DNA from: Filosporella fistucella
Lineage: Eukaryota > Ascomycota > Leotiomycetes > Helotiales
Length of the DNA stretch: 64,000 nucleotides
Direction of reading: 5' to 3'
Assembly (NCBI GenBank): GCA_030077755.1
Contig: JAQJZZ010000014.1
Coordinates: 310,001 to 374,000, forward strand
This document shows, piece by piece, positions 44,060 to 56,479 of this stretch. The position numbers and the translations under genes were made by a program. Under the pieces are notes generated by a model, which worked only from the letters and a program-made list of their open reading frames with translations, was not told where the DNA came from and did not search any database. Within the stretch, counting starts at the first letter, position 1, and each line of letters begins with the position of its first letter.

Positions 44060-47033
44060 GTCTTCAGCAACGTTCTTCGGAACGTTCAGTGTCTGGGGGA
44101 ACTAGAGATAGATATGAAGTAAGCTTGGTTGAAGAACTACTTGTATCCTGGTCTTAAGCCGATAATGTGGAGGTTAAGATGAGCGCCTCTGATGCCATTG
44201 GCAATACTAAGAACATTTATTTCCATAAATTGGGAATGGCTATATACTAAAGGAGAGTAGTGTTTGGACATGGGACGTACCAAAGACCACCCTGGAGATC
44301 TAGCACATTTACCTGACATCTCGCATTGACTGTAAAAATTGGAGCGTTGACCACACAGATATGCACAGTTCCTGCACTATGGACTACCGGTGCAGGCCTG
44401 TCGAGGTCGAGGGTGCGGTGCCTGCGTGGGCGGTTGGCACTTACGAACTTGGGCTGAAACTATCGACTCTAGTCGGCTTTGTAGGCTTCATAGATTTGTC
44501 GGGAAACGGAGGGGCAGACCAATAGACTGTGAAAATTGAGAAATTTCAGCTCTGATTTTGGTGAGCAACGAACGGGGAGAACTGATCCGGAGATGGTGTT
44601 TGTGATGATCTTGAGGGCGATGATGAAGAAGATGATGAAGAAGAAGAAAAAGAAAGGTGATAGCCTTAATTCTATCGGAGAGGGAGAAGAGTAATGCACT
44701 TGCAAACCTGCAATGCCTGGTTAAGTTTTTTCGCAGAAGGAAGTACCTCAACCAGGAAGGAGCAGTCTGGCCACGGATGTTTAATCTATCCCTTCGTCCA
44801 CCGAAGGATTCCTTCATCGTCCGCATATTTATATTCTTTTTGTTGTGTTCCCATGACAGGACTCTCCCACTCTTGCCACTATTCCCAGGGTATCGCGACA
44901 CTTTATGTTAAAGACGTCGTTTCATGATAGCAAAAAGGAATTCACGATAACGGTGCTGCACGTTTTCAACACGCCATTAGTCCGCTGGGCAGCGACCATG
45001 TTCACGCCAGTGCCCTGCGGATTCTTTTTTGCGGGGCAAAAATATGATGCCTCACAAAATAGTCAAAAGCAATCTCGATCTCGGCCCCCTTCACGGAGGA
45101 TTTATGATGGGTTCTTCAATCGAATAATGTGCTTTGACTCGGAGCACTGTCGCACAGCTGCACAGCAATAAGATGAAAGCATATTCTTTATGTGCTCTCA
45201 CGATAATTTCTGAAGCGAACAGCTCGAACAACAACAGTGCCTGTTGAAAAGCCCACAGCAATTGAATTTGATGTCCAAAAAAGGTCGGCGGCGAGATTAC
45301 TTGCAGATCTGGCAGCGTACAGGGCTGTTGTAACCCTGCTAATATTGCTGGGCCTGCGCAAAACACCGCTGTCAATACTACCAACAAGGCCCAAACCGGA
45401 CAACTTCGTGAATAATCTTCCCCAGGAACATGAATCGGGAATTGAGCCACAGGTCCAGCTTTGACAATTCCAGGGAACTGAAAACTTTACTGCCGACTGC
45501 AACTACGAATCCAAGATTTCCGACTGGGCTAGAAAGGTCTTTTACATGCTGTGGCTTGCTCTCATGAGGTCTCAGAGAATCGAGAATTGGTAAAGACATC
45601 GAGCTACTTCGAAGTATAATTCTCACCTGTGGCTTTGCTCGTTCCGTCTTCCCGATATCTGGGTCTGGACGCGATTCAAATATCGTCTATCCCCAGCGGT
45701 CGATACACCAGGAGATATGGAGAATTACGCTCAGTAGCACTCCTCAAACCTTCCCTTTTCCATTTGTTCTTCTGACATAATTTCAAAGCTTTTGTAATAT
45801 GATAATTTGGTACGCTTGAGAAATAGCTACCTTCAGGCTCTCTTCCTATTCGCGACACATCCATCAGATCATCACCTTTACCCCTCCCGCCGGCAGATTC
45901 TAATAGCTCCTCTGCACCTCAGCCGTTTGGACATCAATCTTCAGCAAACACAAATGCTGCACATCTTTCTCCGTGTTTGCAAAACCTACTGACTCGAGCC
46001 AAGATATGACGCACAAGCTGCTCTAAGTAGGAGCTGCTTGAATTCTCCACACACCTTCGACAACAGTCACAACACCGACAAACTGCACGCATGGTTCACT
46101 TTCAGCCCCATGCCTCCGGATCACACCCCCGCGGCGAGCTCATCACTGCTCTTTGACCTCTCTTCGCGATAATCATTGTGACAGTTCTAGCCGTCGTCAG
46201 CCTATGCAGAAGCCCCGGTATCGAATACGGAGTGATGCAGCTTGCGTAAGAAGAAGATGAATACAACGTACAGGGCCAAATAATTGTTAGCCGAATCGAA
46301 AAACGTCTGTTTTTTTGACAGAAATCCGAGTGGTCTGACCAATCACCTACTCAGATCTCCTTAACTTGCCTTGTAATTGGGTAATCTAGGGGGCGATGTC
46401 TGACAACTATTAGGGCCCGTACGTTGTAATGACTATCGAATAGAGAAACAATCTCGTTTGTGCACAACAGCTATCAATCCACGATAAACCATTTCACATG
46501 AGTCAATGTGGCAGTTTTTCGCGAGCTGTCCTACCATTGCATCCCACAAAAGATCACCCATCGGTCCCCAAGGTTCGGATTTTTGATCTGACCGATCTGT
46601 ATTTATTGTGATAACTGATCGAATATTTGGATGCTACCAAACGACCTATCTCAGCCTTCTGAATTGTTTAAGCAATTGAACGCTATCCATGCAGCTAAAC
46701 TGTATCATCGACTCCGTACCAGTTCCCCGGATCCTCGCCGAAATCCATACCTCACGAGCTCGCCTCCAAAACGCCAGGAAATGCCATTCGATATCGTGGT
46801 GGCTTGCTTCGCCGTAATTTTCACTCTTCAACGAAGACGCTTTGATTGACAGGGCGTCTGTAATAGGAAGGCCGGTCTCGGGTATCGTCCGGTTGGGTGA
46901 GTTTCAATCCCAATTTGGATGAAATAAATAGTTCTCCTCTGTTGTCCCGTCTACTAGTATGGTACTGTCACTCCACAAGCTCATGCTTGAACAAGTCTCC
47001 CTGATGTCAATAACATCTTGGCCGTTGAAAAGT
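44060..47033. other. 3-kb region without a firm gene
   Basis: The part next to 44059 is the RGS-LOV promoter and leader, with a purine-rich GAA/GAT run at about 44618-44660. Overlapping minus-strand frames at 45091-45450 and 45188-45502 are hydrophobic in patches but conflict with each other and match no family I know. A frame at 46631-46849 plus is also unconvincing. A gene with several small exons could be hidden here. Confidence 0.4.
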
Positions 47034-48293
47034 TCAGAATCCATCGCCATCTTGCCAATCTCTTCCAACTTCCTTTGCCCTGTTCATCGCCACATCTCCA
47101 TGTTCTTTCGCACGTTGTTTTGTCTGATCGGCCCAAGCTGCTATTCCGTCGATCCTTCCTCTCAATTCGAGGTCCATTCCAGGCTCAGGCATGACCACTC
47201 CTTGTTCTTCCGCAGAATCATGATCCATACTGTTGTACAAATCATTCGCTTCATTCCATTTATTCAATGTTTCTTCGAGTTCTGTCCTTTCCTTTAGCTT
47301 GGCCCAAAACGTAGCATATTCGTCCTCTCCTCCAAAGCAAACACCAAATCCATCGCAGTAGCATATATGCTCCTTGGGACAAACCACGTTTTGTCCTGTA
47401 AATATGAATTGCCACACATATTCCCACACTCGTCCACTGATATAATTTGACAAGCTCGTCCTCAACAACCAGTCTCGGTAGAACACGTATCTCGACAGTG
47501 GCAAGCTTCGGATTCTCTCCCTAGATATTGCAAATTGGGCGCAGCATGGTTGTGCCAATACGTTCGGTATAGGATCGAGTGGAAAGAGTTCCGACCAAGA
47601 CTTCGCGAGCATCGTTTCTTCCTGTTTATTCACATCTTCTTCAATGGTTCCCGGATGCATCCAAGCTGGACATCCTGGGTCCCAGTGGCACCGCATATTC
47701 ATGTATCCTTCTCTCTGTATGCGTTCTGCCGATAATCGTGAAACCATCTGTACTGCATCGCTGTCGAGCAATTCATTGTTGTGCCACGCATATCGATGAG
47801 AATGCATGAAGATATTGACATCTGTCAAGTTGTTATAATGATCGATGATATAAGAAAGATATACCATAACTTCATTACCCTTATTCTTCGGCGGATGTAG
47901 TTCTGCGTCGACATCATTGACAGTGTAGAGGGCATACTTGATATACTCGTTTCCTCCGAAGTTTTCCTGGATCCAGGAGACATCTTCTTCTTTCGTCCGG
48001 GGTACCACAAGCGTCTTAGTGTACTGGTATCCAACAGGCTTGACAGTCCCTGGACGGAATTGCATGCCTGAATCAGCTTTCAGTCCTGATTTTTGGTCTT
48101 CTTCGGCAGCGATCTCTTCTGCTTGCACCAGTAACCCTGGGTTCTGTTGTATGTCGGGCACCATAGCTTGCGGCAACGAGGCTGGAACATCCCACGTTAT
48201 TTTCGGCACCGGCAGCAGAGGCTTGAGCAGCCAGATGATAAATGCGACAGTCAGAAAGGATCCTACAGGAATCCACTTCTTTGGAAACGGCAT
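47034..48293 (-). CDS. DUF3431 type II membrane protein
   Basis: A single exon of 419 residues. A short basic N terminus (MPFPKKW) is followed by one membrane span (about 9-29, PVGSFLTVAFIIWLLKPLL), so the bulk would face the Golgi/ER lumen or outside. The body contains the DUF3431 blocks: KTLVVPRTKEEDVSWI, VMVYLSYIIDHYNNL, FMHSHRYAWHN, MRCHWDPGCP, CCAQFAISRERI and YRDWL, ending with RVWEYVWQFIF. Family function is not established. It looks glycosyltransferase-like in layout, and many fungal members sit near wall or secretion genes. The last 70 residues are charged and helical. The length agrees with the family. The start at 48293 is fixed by the membrane anchor. Confidence 0.85.
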   Translation of the reverse strand: MPFPKKWIPVGSFLTVAFIIWLLKPLLPVPKITWDVPASLPQAMVPDIQQNPGLLVQAEEIAAEEDQKSGLKADSGMQFRPGTVKPVGYQYTKTLVVPRTKEEDVSWIQENFGGNEYIKYALYTVNDVDAELHPPKNKGNEVMVYLSYIIDHYNNLTDVNIFMHSHRYAWHNNELLDSDAVQMVSRLSAERIQREGYMNMRCHWDPGCPAWMHPGTIEEDVNKQEETMLAKSWSELFPLDPIPNVLAQPCCAQFAISRERIRSLPLSRYVFYRDWLLRTSLSNYISGRVWEYVWQFIFTGQNVVCPKEHICYCDGFGVCFGGEDEYATFWAKLKERTELEETLNKWNEANDLYNSMDHDSAEEQGVVMPEPGMDLELRGRIDGIAAWADQTKQRAKEHGDVAMNRAKEVGRDWQDGDGF

Positions 48294-50472
48294 CTTGGTA
48301 ACGAAGACGAAAAAATCCGACGATCTTGAACGAAACTATCAGCTGCCTCAGTATTGGCTCCTGGGACTCTATAATCACAATCAACGAGTTTCGACAATAG
48401 TCTCCATGCACAGATAGCAACCATATAAAGTTACAGAAATTGTGGTGTTTGCTGTCTGGGTAATTGTGTTCTAAGTGTGGAATGCAGTGTTCGAATTTTG
48501 TCAGAGCAGGTTCGCAGCCTTTCTCCCTTTCCTCAGTTGGACAAGGCTACCAAACTTCGAGGGAAGGAGCATCCACTCTATAAGTACCACATCCCGTAAT
48601 CATTTCCCATTTTGATCAGCCGAATTGAGATGCATATTTGTTTTTCTTTCTGTCTGAAATCCCAAAAAGTGAACTGTCGCAGTACGCAACAGATCTCAGA
48701 CATTTTTGTTAAACATCACCAATTGTGCTCTCGTCGCCCGACCTCTGTCTGCTGCAAGAGAGGAGACAGACAAATGCACGGCACACGCCAATCGGCTGAG
48801 CGCCATGCTGATGGAACCTGGGGAATGGCATTTGGTGGTGCAAGTAAGGAGTGAACTGGATATCTGGTTTGGGAAGAAAATCACGTGTGCTTTGAATCAG
48901 TGGTTCAATATTATCAGCGAAATTAGGTTGTCTCGGGGTGTCCTCATCTTGAAGATTGGGTTCAATCCGAAAAGTTTCCTTGAGACGGAAAATAACTCGA
49001 GATGGACATAGGGGTGCTCTATAACACTCATTTTTTTGTGCGCTTGGAGGTGAGAAGTGCGTGGGCGTGAAGATCGCATTTGAAATTTTCGTTATTCCTT
49101 TGTCGATACCAAGCCCGGTGTAATCTGAAGTCAGATCTCAGATTTCACCATGTTTCTATACCCTGCCTATCATGACAGTTTGCACCCTCGAAATTGGTTT
49201 GAGACCTTGTCACTTGGCTGTGAGGTCGTGCCCTTTAACGAGATCAAATTCATTCAGAAAGGAGGCTCACAACCCTTTTTCTTTCATCTTGACGGTACTC
49301 CGTAGACGACAAGTTTTTTTTTCATCCAATAGATCCTGGAGGAGCGGATTTCCAGCAAGGCTGACGAATAGTTCATCACAAGCTGCAACTTCCAAGTTTA
49401 GGGGAATTGGAAGTTTCTGAAATTGGCTAGGCTGCTAGCAGACGCATTTTTTTTTTCATTTGACAGGGAGACTTCATCTCATAAAGTATGATGAATCCAT
49501 GTGGTATTTCGAGTCGTGGCCTGACGTTAAATCTTTGGGCTCGGTATGAATCTGCGAGGGCCGCCATTCACCTGCTCGTCGCTTGAAACGAATTTCATGT
49601 GCCGAAGAGAACGTTTAGTCAAAGTACCAGACGGAATCAGAGATAATTGAAATAACAGAGAGCTGATATGTAGAAAGAATGGAAGTATTTGGTAATAGCG
49701 TGTAGCTCAGCGATATTAACCAATGTCCAGAACCAACGTTTTTCCGACTCGCTCTCCGCTGATACCAACCACAACACCCACGTTTCGAGATAGAAACAAG
49801 CAGGCAGGCAGAATTATCGCAACAAGGAATTGCGATTGTGTGCAACACTGGTGAAATCCGCTGACTATTCGCCATCTCAGCGGCTACTCGGCAAGGACAC
49901 CCTTTGCTCCCGAAAATCTATTGGTCGTCTGTACGCAAACGGATCGTCAAGGTGCATTGTCAGACTTGACACTCGAAGGTCATGAAGGTAAAAAATGTAA
50001 GGATATTTTAACTGGAAGCTGAAAGCTGAAAGATGCTCACACGACACTGTGTATCATATTATCCCGATGCAAAGTTGCACTACTTCAAGATGTTCGAGAA
50101 AAGACGTCGAAGACTTCCTTTCTTCTGGTGCCTGATGTGCGGGAAGCTTGGATAGCCTGTCTCGCCTATGAGGTTGCAGCTTCCCAGGGTTCAGAAGTCT
50201 TCGCCTCAATCCTTCCGGCATGCGCCTCCGTAACACATGGTGATCTGCGCATTTCATCCCCTTTTGACATCAATCTCCATTTCTTGGCCCCCAAGTTCCA
50301 CAAATACCTCGCTGGGCAATCTAACCGTCAGCCCATTAGGACTTGGTCTGACAGTCAGTGGCTCGAGTGGCCCGCAATGGAAATTCGTCTGACATCGAGA
50401 TCAGAATGTCGTTTTTATCATGACAAACAAATCCGTTGTCATTGTCGAAAGTTTGCGACCCGATGAGGAAAA
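48294..50472. other. Divergent promoter region between DUF3431 and lectin-like genes
   Basis: About 2.2 kb with only short frames (longest 112 codons at 50128-50466, plus strand, ending directly before the next gene's ATG). Runs of T occur near 49313-49322 and 49449-49459. Nothing is supportable as a gene or RNA. Confidence 0.45.
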
Positions 50473-51999
50473 ATGACGGATGCGAATTTCAGCACTTTGG
50501 AAGCGGTCAATCCTGGATATGAACCTTTACGAAATGGCAAATCTGTCACGGCAGACCCTGGGAAGCAGGTCGTAGCAGACCAGGCTGGGAAAGAGGTTAT
50601 CACACCGTACAGCGATGGAATGGAGACGTCGGGTCAGCAGTATCCTGCTGGTGGGAAAGACTATCATGAACCATTAGTTTATGAACAGCAACCCAGACGG
50701 AGTCGGAAGTTATGGTGGATAGGAGGCGCGATTTTACTCGTGGTCGTGATTCTTGGAGCTGTCCTAGGAGGAGTTTTGGGCTCAAGGAAAAGCAGCAAAT
50801 CTTCCTCGTCGGCACCCCCATCCAATACAACGACTTCAGACAACAATACTTTAGCATACAAAGTCGCTGCCGTTGCGTCCACCTCGGGGAAGGTCAATAG
50901 CACCCGACTATACTTCCAAAGAAATGATGGGACCTTGGTCGAAGCAACATCTTCAACCACCGATGCAAACTGGGGAACTACCAACATTGGGCAGCCAGGG
51001 AAGAATGATAGTGCTCTGGCTGCTGCCATTTCGCGTCCTGGATACCCAATGGTAGGCTAGCTGGAAGTCCTGGATCATTGCACTTCTAACAGCATGTAGG
51101 AAATCAGTGTTTTCTACACCGACGACAAATATTTAGTCCACGACCTCATTTACAACTCCAGTTCTAAGAAATGGAACCAGGGTTCAATTGCTCAACAGAA
51201 ATACATCACTCATCCAAACTCTAGCTTATCAGCAATGTATAATCAATGTCGACTCTGCGCGAATACCACAATTATGACTTTTCAGGACATCAATGGATTC
51301 ATTCAAGTAGCTAACTTCACGGCTACAGGCTGGACCTTGTCACAGCTAAATGTTGATCCCGTGGTTGGAACAGGTCTTGCGTTACAGCCATTTTATAGAC
51401 AAAACCAAACAGATCAGATCAATCTTTACCATCAGAAGGACACCCTCAATCTTAGTCTGGCCAGTTGGACGCCTGCTTCTGCAAACGACGGAGGTAATTT
51501 CATGCCTCAATTAACATTGATGACAATGCTAATATATGTAGTTTATGCTTGGCGAACAGATGTACAAGTATACAAAAAATCTCCGAGCGGAACCCCCATT
51601 GCGGCTGCGTCATCTTACACGAACGTTACTGCTGGGTATGAAAGTTGGATTCAGCTTTTGAAGCTGACCGAAAAGGGTGTGGAAGTTAGTACCTGGTCAG
51701 GAAATATCAATAAGGTATGTCCCTACCTCATTTGTTCACTATCCCGCACTCCGTCACCCCGACCAAATGATTTAAGCATATTTGACTAAATATTTCAGTG
51801 GCTTTACTATGATAATCAACCTTCTGCTCTTGCAAACTCGACCGCAAATGTGAAAACCTACAGTTCACTTGCTGTCACTGCTATCGGTAGCGCTTTTGCT
51901 GTGGTTGAGAATTCTGGAAACTTTTCCATTCAGTCATGGCAGGTGAATGACAATCTATATGATTGGACGAGTACAGGGACTGTACATACTTGGAAGTGA
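50473..51999 (+). CDS. Membrane-anchored lectin-like beta-propeller protein
   Basis: Four exons (50473-51051, 51100-51493, 51542-51714, 51799-51999) give 448 residues. A cytosolic head of 79 residues ending in RRSRK precedes a Gly/Val-rich membrane span (about 80-103), making a type II protein. After a Ser-rich stalk the ectodomain shows repeated strand patterns: RLYFQRNDGTLVEAT, ISVFYTDDKYLVHDLIYN, IMTFQDINGFIQVANF, INLYHQKDTLNLSLASW, FAVVENSGNFSIQSW. These recall the six-bladed fucose-specific lectin (Aleuria lectin type) and its fungal relatives. There are many N-glycosylation sequons. Sugar binding is plausible but the ligand residues cannot be checked here. Intron 2 (51494-51541, 48 nt) keeps the frame and has no stop, so retention would add 16 residues. 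Confidence 0.72.
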
Positions 52000-52508
52000 G
52001 GAACCAATGTCAGATGTGACAATGGAGGAATCTGAGACTTCAGAAGAAGCATGGACTTTCAAAGTGGAACGAAATACCCAACGATGACGAGATTGGAGGA
52101 ATGAGGAACCGGACAAAAAGCATAGTCGTAATAGTGGGGAATTGCTTGCGACGACATTTCTCAACGAGGAATGAGTTTCAGCAACAGATAATGAGTGTCT
52201 CGATGCATGGAGGAATAGATCATGAGCTGAGAGCGAAAATCATTTTATGGGGTACATGGAGCATTACATGATGACATCAACTGGTTGATGTACAGTAGAG
52301 TGAGTTTGGAGTTTGGTTTTACTTCTTGAAGCATTTAATATCATTTAGATCATAGCCTCATATAGAGAAATTCCGTCCGAAATCATTCCAAAAAATTGTC
52401 TTATAGGTTCCAACACTCCCTACGACCCCATCGCATTTCTCCATACATCGTTCAACCCATCTTCCTCACCCTTCAACTCACCCTCCAATCCCCTAATCTA
52501 CCGATCCT
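52000..52508. other. Intergenic between convergent lectin-like and AA9 genes
   Basis: Contains two 3' ends. A pyrimidine-rich run lies at 52430-52510. No gene seen. Confidence 0.4.
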
Positions 52509-53420
52509 CTAACCCTTCCAAATCGCTGGCCCTGGTATCGTGTAGTTCGTCATAGTCACATAGGGATTGAACAAAATTCCTGGATCTGTAGCCTTATACA
52601 ACGCTGTTCCCAAAGTTCCAACAGGATTCGCGGTTCCGGAACCAGTGACGTCGATGTTCAAGCAGAATGGATAGTTTTGCGCGCCGTTGAGAGAGCCGCA
52701 GCCGTGGCAGGCGATAATTTCGTGACGGAAGACGTAGTGACCTATGGGGCGTTAGATTATGTTTGATCAGGGAGGAAAATGAAAAGAACTTACCTGCTGC
52801 AAGGGTCTTGGGAACTGTCGTTGTCCAGGTATTGTTATTCGCCATCAAGGCCCCGGTAGCCCATACTTGGGTACTGAAATTGATACCTGATTCGTCGATC
52901 TTGACCCATTTGAGAGTGTTTTTGTTGACCTGATAGTGAATATGAGTGAGTGTTCATGAAGGAAGCGGACGACTTACGGTACTACAGCTTCCACCGCAGT
53001 TCGCAACGTATGTCAATACAGGTCCATAGGCGTGTGGCCAAGTGGTCCATTGGAATTGAACGGTTCCGCCTGCTGGCACAGTAGCGGACACATTAGCGTT
53101 GATGGCGTTCTTGTGACAGTTGATGTTTGGGTTTCTTGTTGTTGTGTTAGTCTCGCCTTCAAATGTTCAAGGCAAGTGAAGAGGGAGGAGTAAACACACT
53201 GGTAATCATTAGGCGGGACAAAGCCATTGTCCAATTGCTCCATATACCAACCAGGTGTCTGTGGAATAGGCACTTTATTGACGAGATCATACCAGTAGCT
53301 TATCTTCCAGCCGCTGGTGTAAACGCCATTTGCTACAATCCCGGAGACTGTACCGTGGCCCAGGGCTGTGGTTGCCAATGTGCTGAGCACGGTTGCGATA
53401 CTGAGTGCGTTTACCATCAT
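52509..53420 (-). CDS. AA9 lytic polysaccharide monooxygenase
   Basis: Four exons (53420-53200, 53134-52978, 52929-52794, 52741-52509) encode 248 residues; the introns are 65, 48 and 52 nt. The signal peptide ([21 protein letters not shown]) ends directly before His22, which would become the N-terminal copper-brace histidine (HGTVSGIV). The second copper histidine is in WPHAYGPV and the axial tyrosine probably in [16 protein letters not shown] and [10 protein letters not shown] are standard AA9 blocks around the disulfides. AA9 enzymes cut cellulose or other beta-glucans oxidatively outside the cell. No carbohydrate-binding module follows; the protein ends soon after the catalytic domain (PGPAIWKG). 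The first exon junction uses a GTGTGT donor and a CTAAC branch site. Confidence 0.92.
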
Positions 53421-55397
53421 GATGGCTGATCAGAATCCAAAATGCGATGACTGTAGAGAGAATTTGAGCTTATTGAGAAGAATAGAGACATTTATGGATC
53501 TACATAGCTGCATATCCTTGGAAATGGAAAGTTTGAAGAGTCCATGTGAGGGAGTGTACGCAACGTCCAAGAGATTACAAGTGTTGAGATACTACTTCAT
53601 TGGCGCGAATACTGTCAATAATTGAACAGCTGATTGAAATAAAAGGGTTGCTGCTAGGTAAACAGCAGAGCTATTGGCGCAAATACTCCCAATCCATCCT
53701 GTTTCGGGTAAATTGACACTCGATATTTCGACACACCATGACCTATTGGTGCAAAGTTTCTTGAATAATGAAGGAATGACACCAGTAACAAGCTCTGTAT
53801 TCAATAAAATGTGCTGAACCTAGTCAACAAATGCACATTCACAACGCATCCTCCGTGATAAAATTGAGGTTACGGAACGTGGTCGCGCGGGTACTTGAAA
53901 GTGACTAGTTATAGAGCAGACTACTGGTCGATCAGGTCCGGAGAAAAAACGCAGCTAGTCATATATTTTCGTCTGAAAAGAAGGTTCATGCATGTTGCAG
54001 CTCGGAGAAATAGTTGGGAATGCGGGGTTAATATATATTTGTGGTGGGATCGTTCCGGGGTTTCGGCACGACGGGTTGAGTGCCGGCAGTCTTGATGTTT
54101 AGAGTTGAATGTTATAAGGAATGTGAAATAGGTGGCTTTGGGGGATTTACGTTAGTAATGAGATATGTTATCGTGCTGTGAGTGGTAAACGAGTTGCTGA
54201 ATGGTGAAGTTGCTTGAGGAGAGAAGAAGTAGTTTCATTTCCAAGTTGCCTTCCTGAATTTTTCTAAGCAAGCACACTTATTTTCTACTCAGCCTAAAGC
54301 TGTAATCTTTACTGACATGCCTGAAGACGGAAATGAGAATCTCCATGATGACCACATGCCGAGGTAGCATAGAGAGAAGACATGTTGTGATAGAGACAAG
54401 TCGTCTGATCAAGGTAGAGAGCCATTCTTGGCAAGTTCACAAGTGAAATGATGATGCAAGAGAATTATGGCTCGTAATAACTAGATCGATGAGAACTTAG
54501 GTATAATATATGGTTTAGGCATTTGTGAGGAAGAAAATGGTGTCATCCCCGAGAATAAACTTTTATTCATATTAACATCTAATAGCCCTCTATCCCGAGT
54601 GGCTGGTGAGTATATATTGGAATCAATTTCCGCACTTATTAAGAGGTTCATCTACTCTAACTTAAAGTAAACTCATTTGGTAAAGATGAAGACGAAAGTC
54701 GAGATTGTGTACTGTGATAACCAAAAAAATCAACTGTGGGGAGAAACGTTGCCAAGTTCCAACAATTACGGAACAGATAGAAATATATTTGCAATCGAAT
54801 TTGGGAGCTACTCGTATACTTCTTGATAACAAAAATAAGTCCATTCATAGTTTCTAAGAAATTTCACTAGAACTTTGTAACACATTATCATGTGCTGCTC
54901 CCCCATGAACATCAAAAATTCAAGTGGATCAAATGCAACTCCAGCGCGACACTTCGAGACTTGACATTATTCTCAACTTGAAATGCAAACTTATTCGACA
55001 GATAAAAGATATTCAAGGGAAGTAGAAAGTATTCCAACAATTTATTTGACACATATCCTCCTCTGACACTTCGATCCTTTGAAGTGTTGAGGCTGTGGTC
55101 TCGATGCCAACCGGCTGAGGCGCCGCGTCAGACTACGGCTCTCACTGCCGCACAGTTGCTGCAGATCATCAACCAACAAAGCAATGATCGAGGTAGGATG
55201 ACAGAAATGCCACGGTATTTAGCTTCTTGGTTCTTATTCTGACATACTCGAAATAGATGCTCGTGTGAGAGGCAAATAACTCATCATTGTTTCTTGGCAG
55301 CGTGACAAGTTGCCGCATGAGAAGCATAGCAGGTTTAATTGCGTGCTCAAACCACTTGGTTGTTGTCTATATTTCCCGGAATCAATTACTCCTTATT
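53421..55397. other. Divergent promoter region between AA9 and a small membrane protein gene
   Basis: About 2 kb, AT-rich, with short frames only. The similar short words ATTGGCGCGAATACTGTC and ATTGGCGCAAATACTCCC occur at about 53600 and 53673; they look like a local imperfect duplication. Confidence 0.4.
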
Positions 55398-55944
55398 ATG
55401 TCGAACAATCTAGATACACCCTCTGCAGTCCGAGAATGTTTCTCGAAAGTCCTGGTCGAAAATTATGAATTCAGCCCCGCAGATGCCGAAAAAGCTGTGT
55501 CGAATTGGAAATATGGCAAAAAGAAAGAGGTATCAGAATACCATGTCGATACTTATAGAGGAATCTTTGGTATAGAGACAGGCGCGATATCATTCGGATA
55601 CCGATTCAAGTACAGCAGTCATGTAGCAGGGTTAAGGATTGAAGAGTGGAAGAAAAGCGGAGATATAGATGCGACTACTAAAGGTAATTACTGGTTGCAT
55701 AGCTAGCAGATGAGGCTGATGGGATTCCCTAGCTGTTATTTTGGTGACCACTTTCGCTGCTGGAGGAGGTTGTCTTGTTGGTGCTTGGTGGAGCAGGGGC
55801 AGTCCGGTGATTACGGTTATCTTGATAATATTTGGTAAACTATTGTTGTTATTTTTCTTGATATTACTCTCGCAAACCGAGAAATCGGAAAAGTCGTTGT
55901 TGGTGGGGAAATGTGGTATCATTGGAGAGAAGGAGAATAGCTGA
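55398..55944 (+). CDS. Hypothetical small protein with C-terminal membrane segments
   Basis: Two exons (55398-55683, 55733-55944) around a 49-nt intron (GTAATT...CCCTAG, branch-like GGCTGAT) give 165 residues. The first 95 residues are soluble and charged (SPADAEKAVSNWKYGKKKEV, YRGIFGIETGAISFGYRF). The second exon adds two hydrophobic stretches (VILVTTFAAGGGCLVGAWW and VITVILIIFGKLLLLFFLILL) and a short polar tail. The join converts a frame that otherwise ends at 55706 into one with membrane anchors, which favours the spliced model. I recognise no family. Confidence 0.5.
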
Positions 55945-56479
55945 GATGGATTCGAGGAAAGCTTCAACCTTGTGCTCTCACAGGACATCATCGGAATGAG
56001 CTTGAGATTGGGTATGGTGATGACATGAATGCCCACATACTTCCTCATGTAAATCATAATGAATGATAACGATTGTATGCTTGCCATAGAAACACCCTCC
56101 TCGCAGGCTTCTATTGGGCGTGGAAGAACAATTCTGCTAATACTATATGGATAATTAGATAAGAGCTCGCGTCATACTGATCTTGGAAATTTAAGAATCA
56201 ATACGACGCAAAACTATATTGCATTGAATGTCTCATACGCGACCGTACTCACTTTCAAGAGACTGAATATGCTAGCTCTGTAGAATTTCAATAGTCTAAA
56301 TGCAAATCATGGTTGAATTCGAAGTCCTATTAAGATTAAATATTAAGTATTAAATGTAAAAGCGATGAACAAGCACATTAAACATTAGAAATTAGACGTT
56401 TGATCGCATCATATCATCATATCATCATATCCTTCCTCGGGTAGTCTGGTCGACAGCTCCCTTTATAAGCAGTCGTCGT
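55945..56479. other. Intergenic with a short ATC/ATAT microsatellite
   Basis: Convergent 3' ends. A (CATCATAT) type simple repeat occupies 56407-56431. Similar ATTAAATATTAAGTATTAAATG words occur near 56334-56357, as two shorter copies. Confidence 0.5.

Noticed and set aside
45091..45502. Two overlapping minus-strand frames of 104-119 codons with hydrophobic patches
   Set aside because: They overlap in different frames, lack splice support and resemble no family; kept only as a note in the gap entry.
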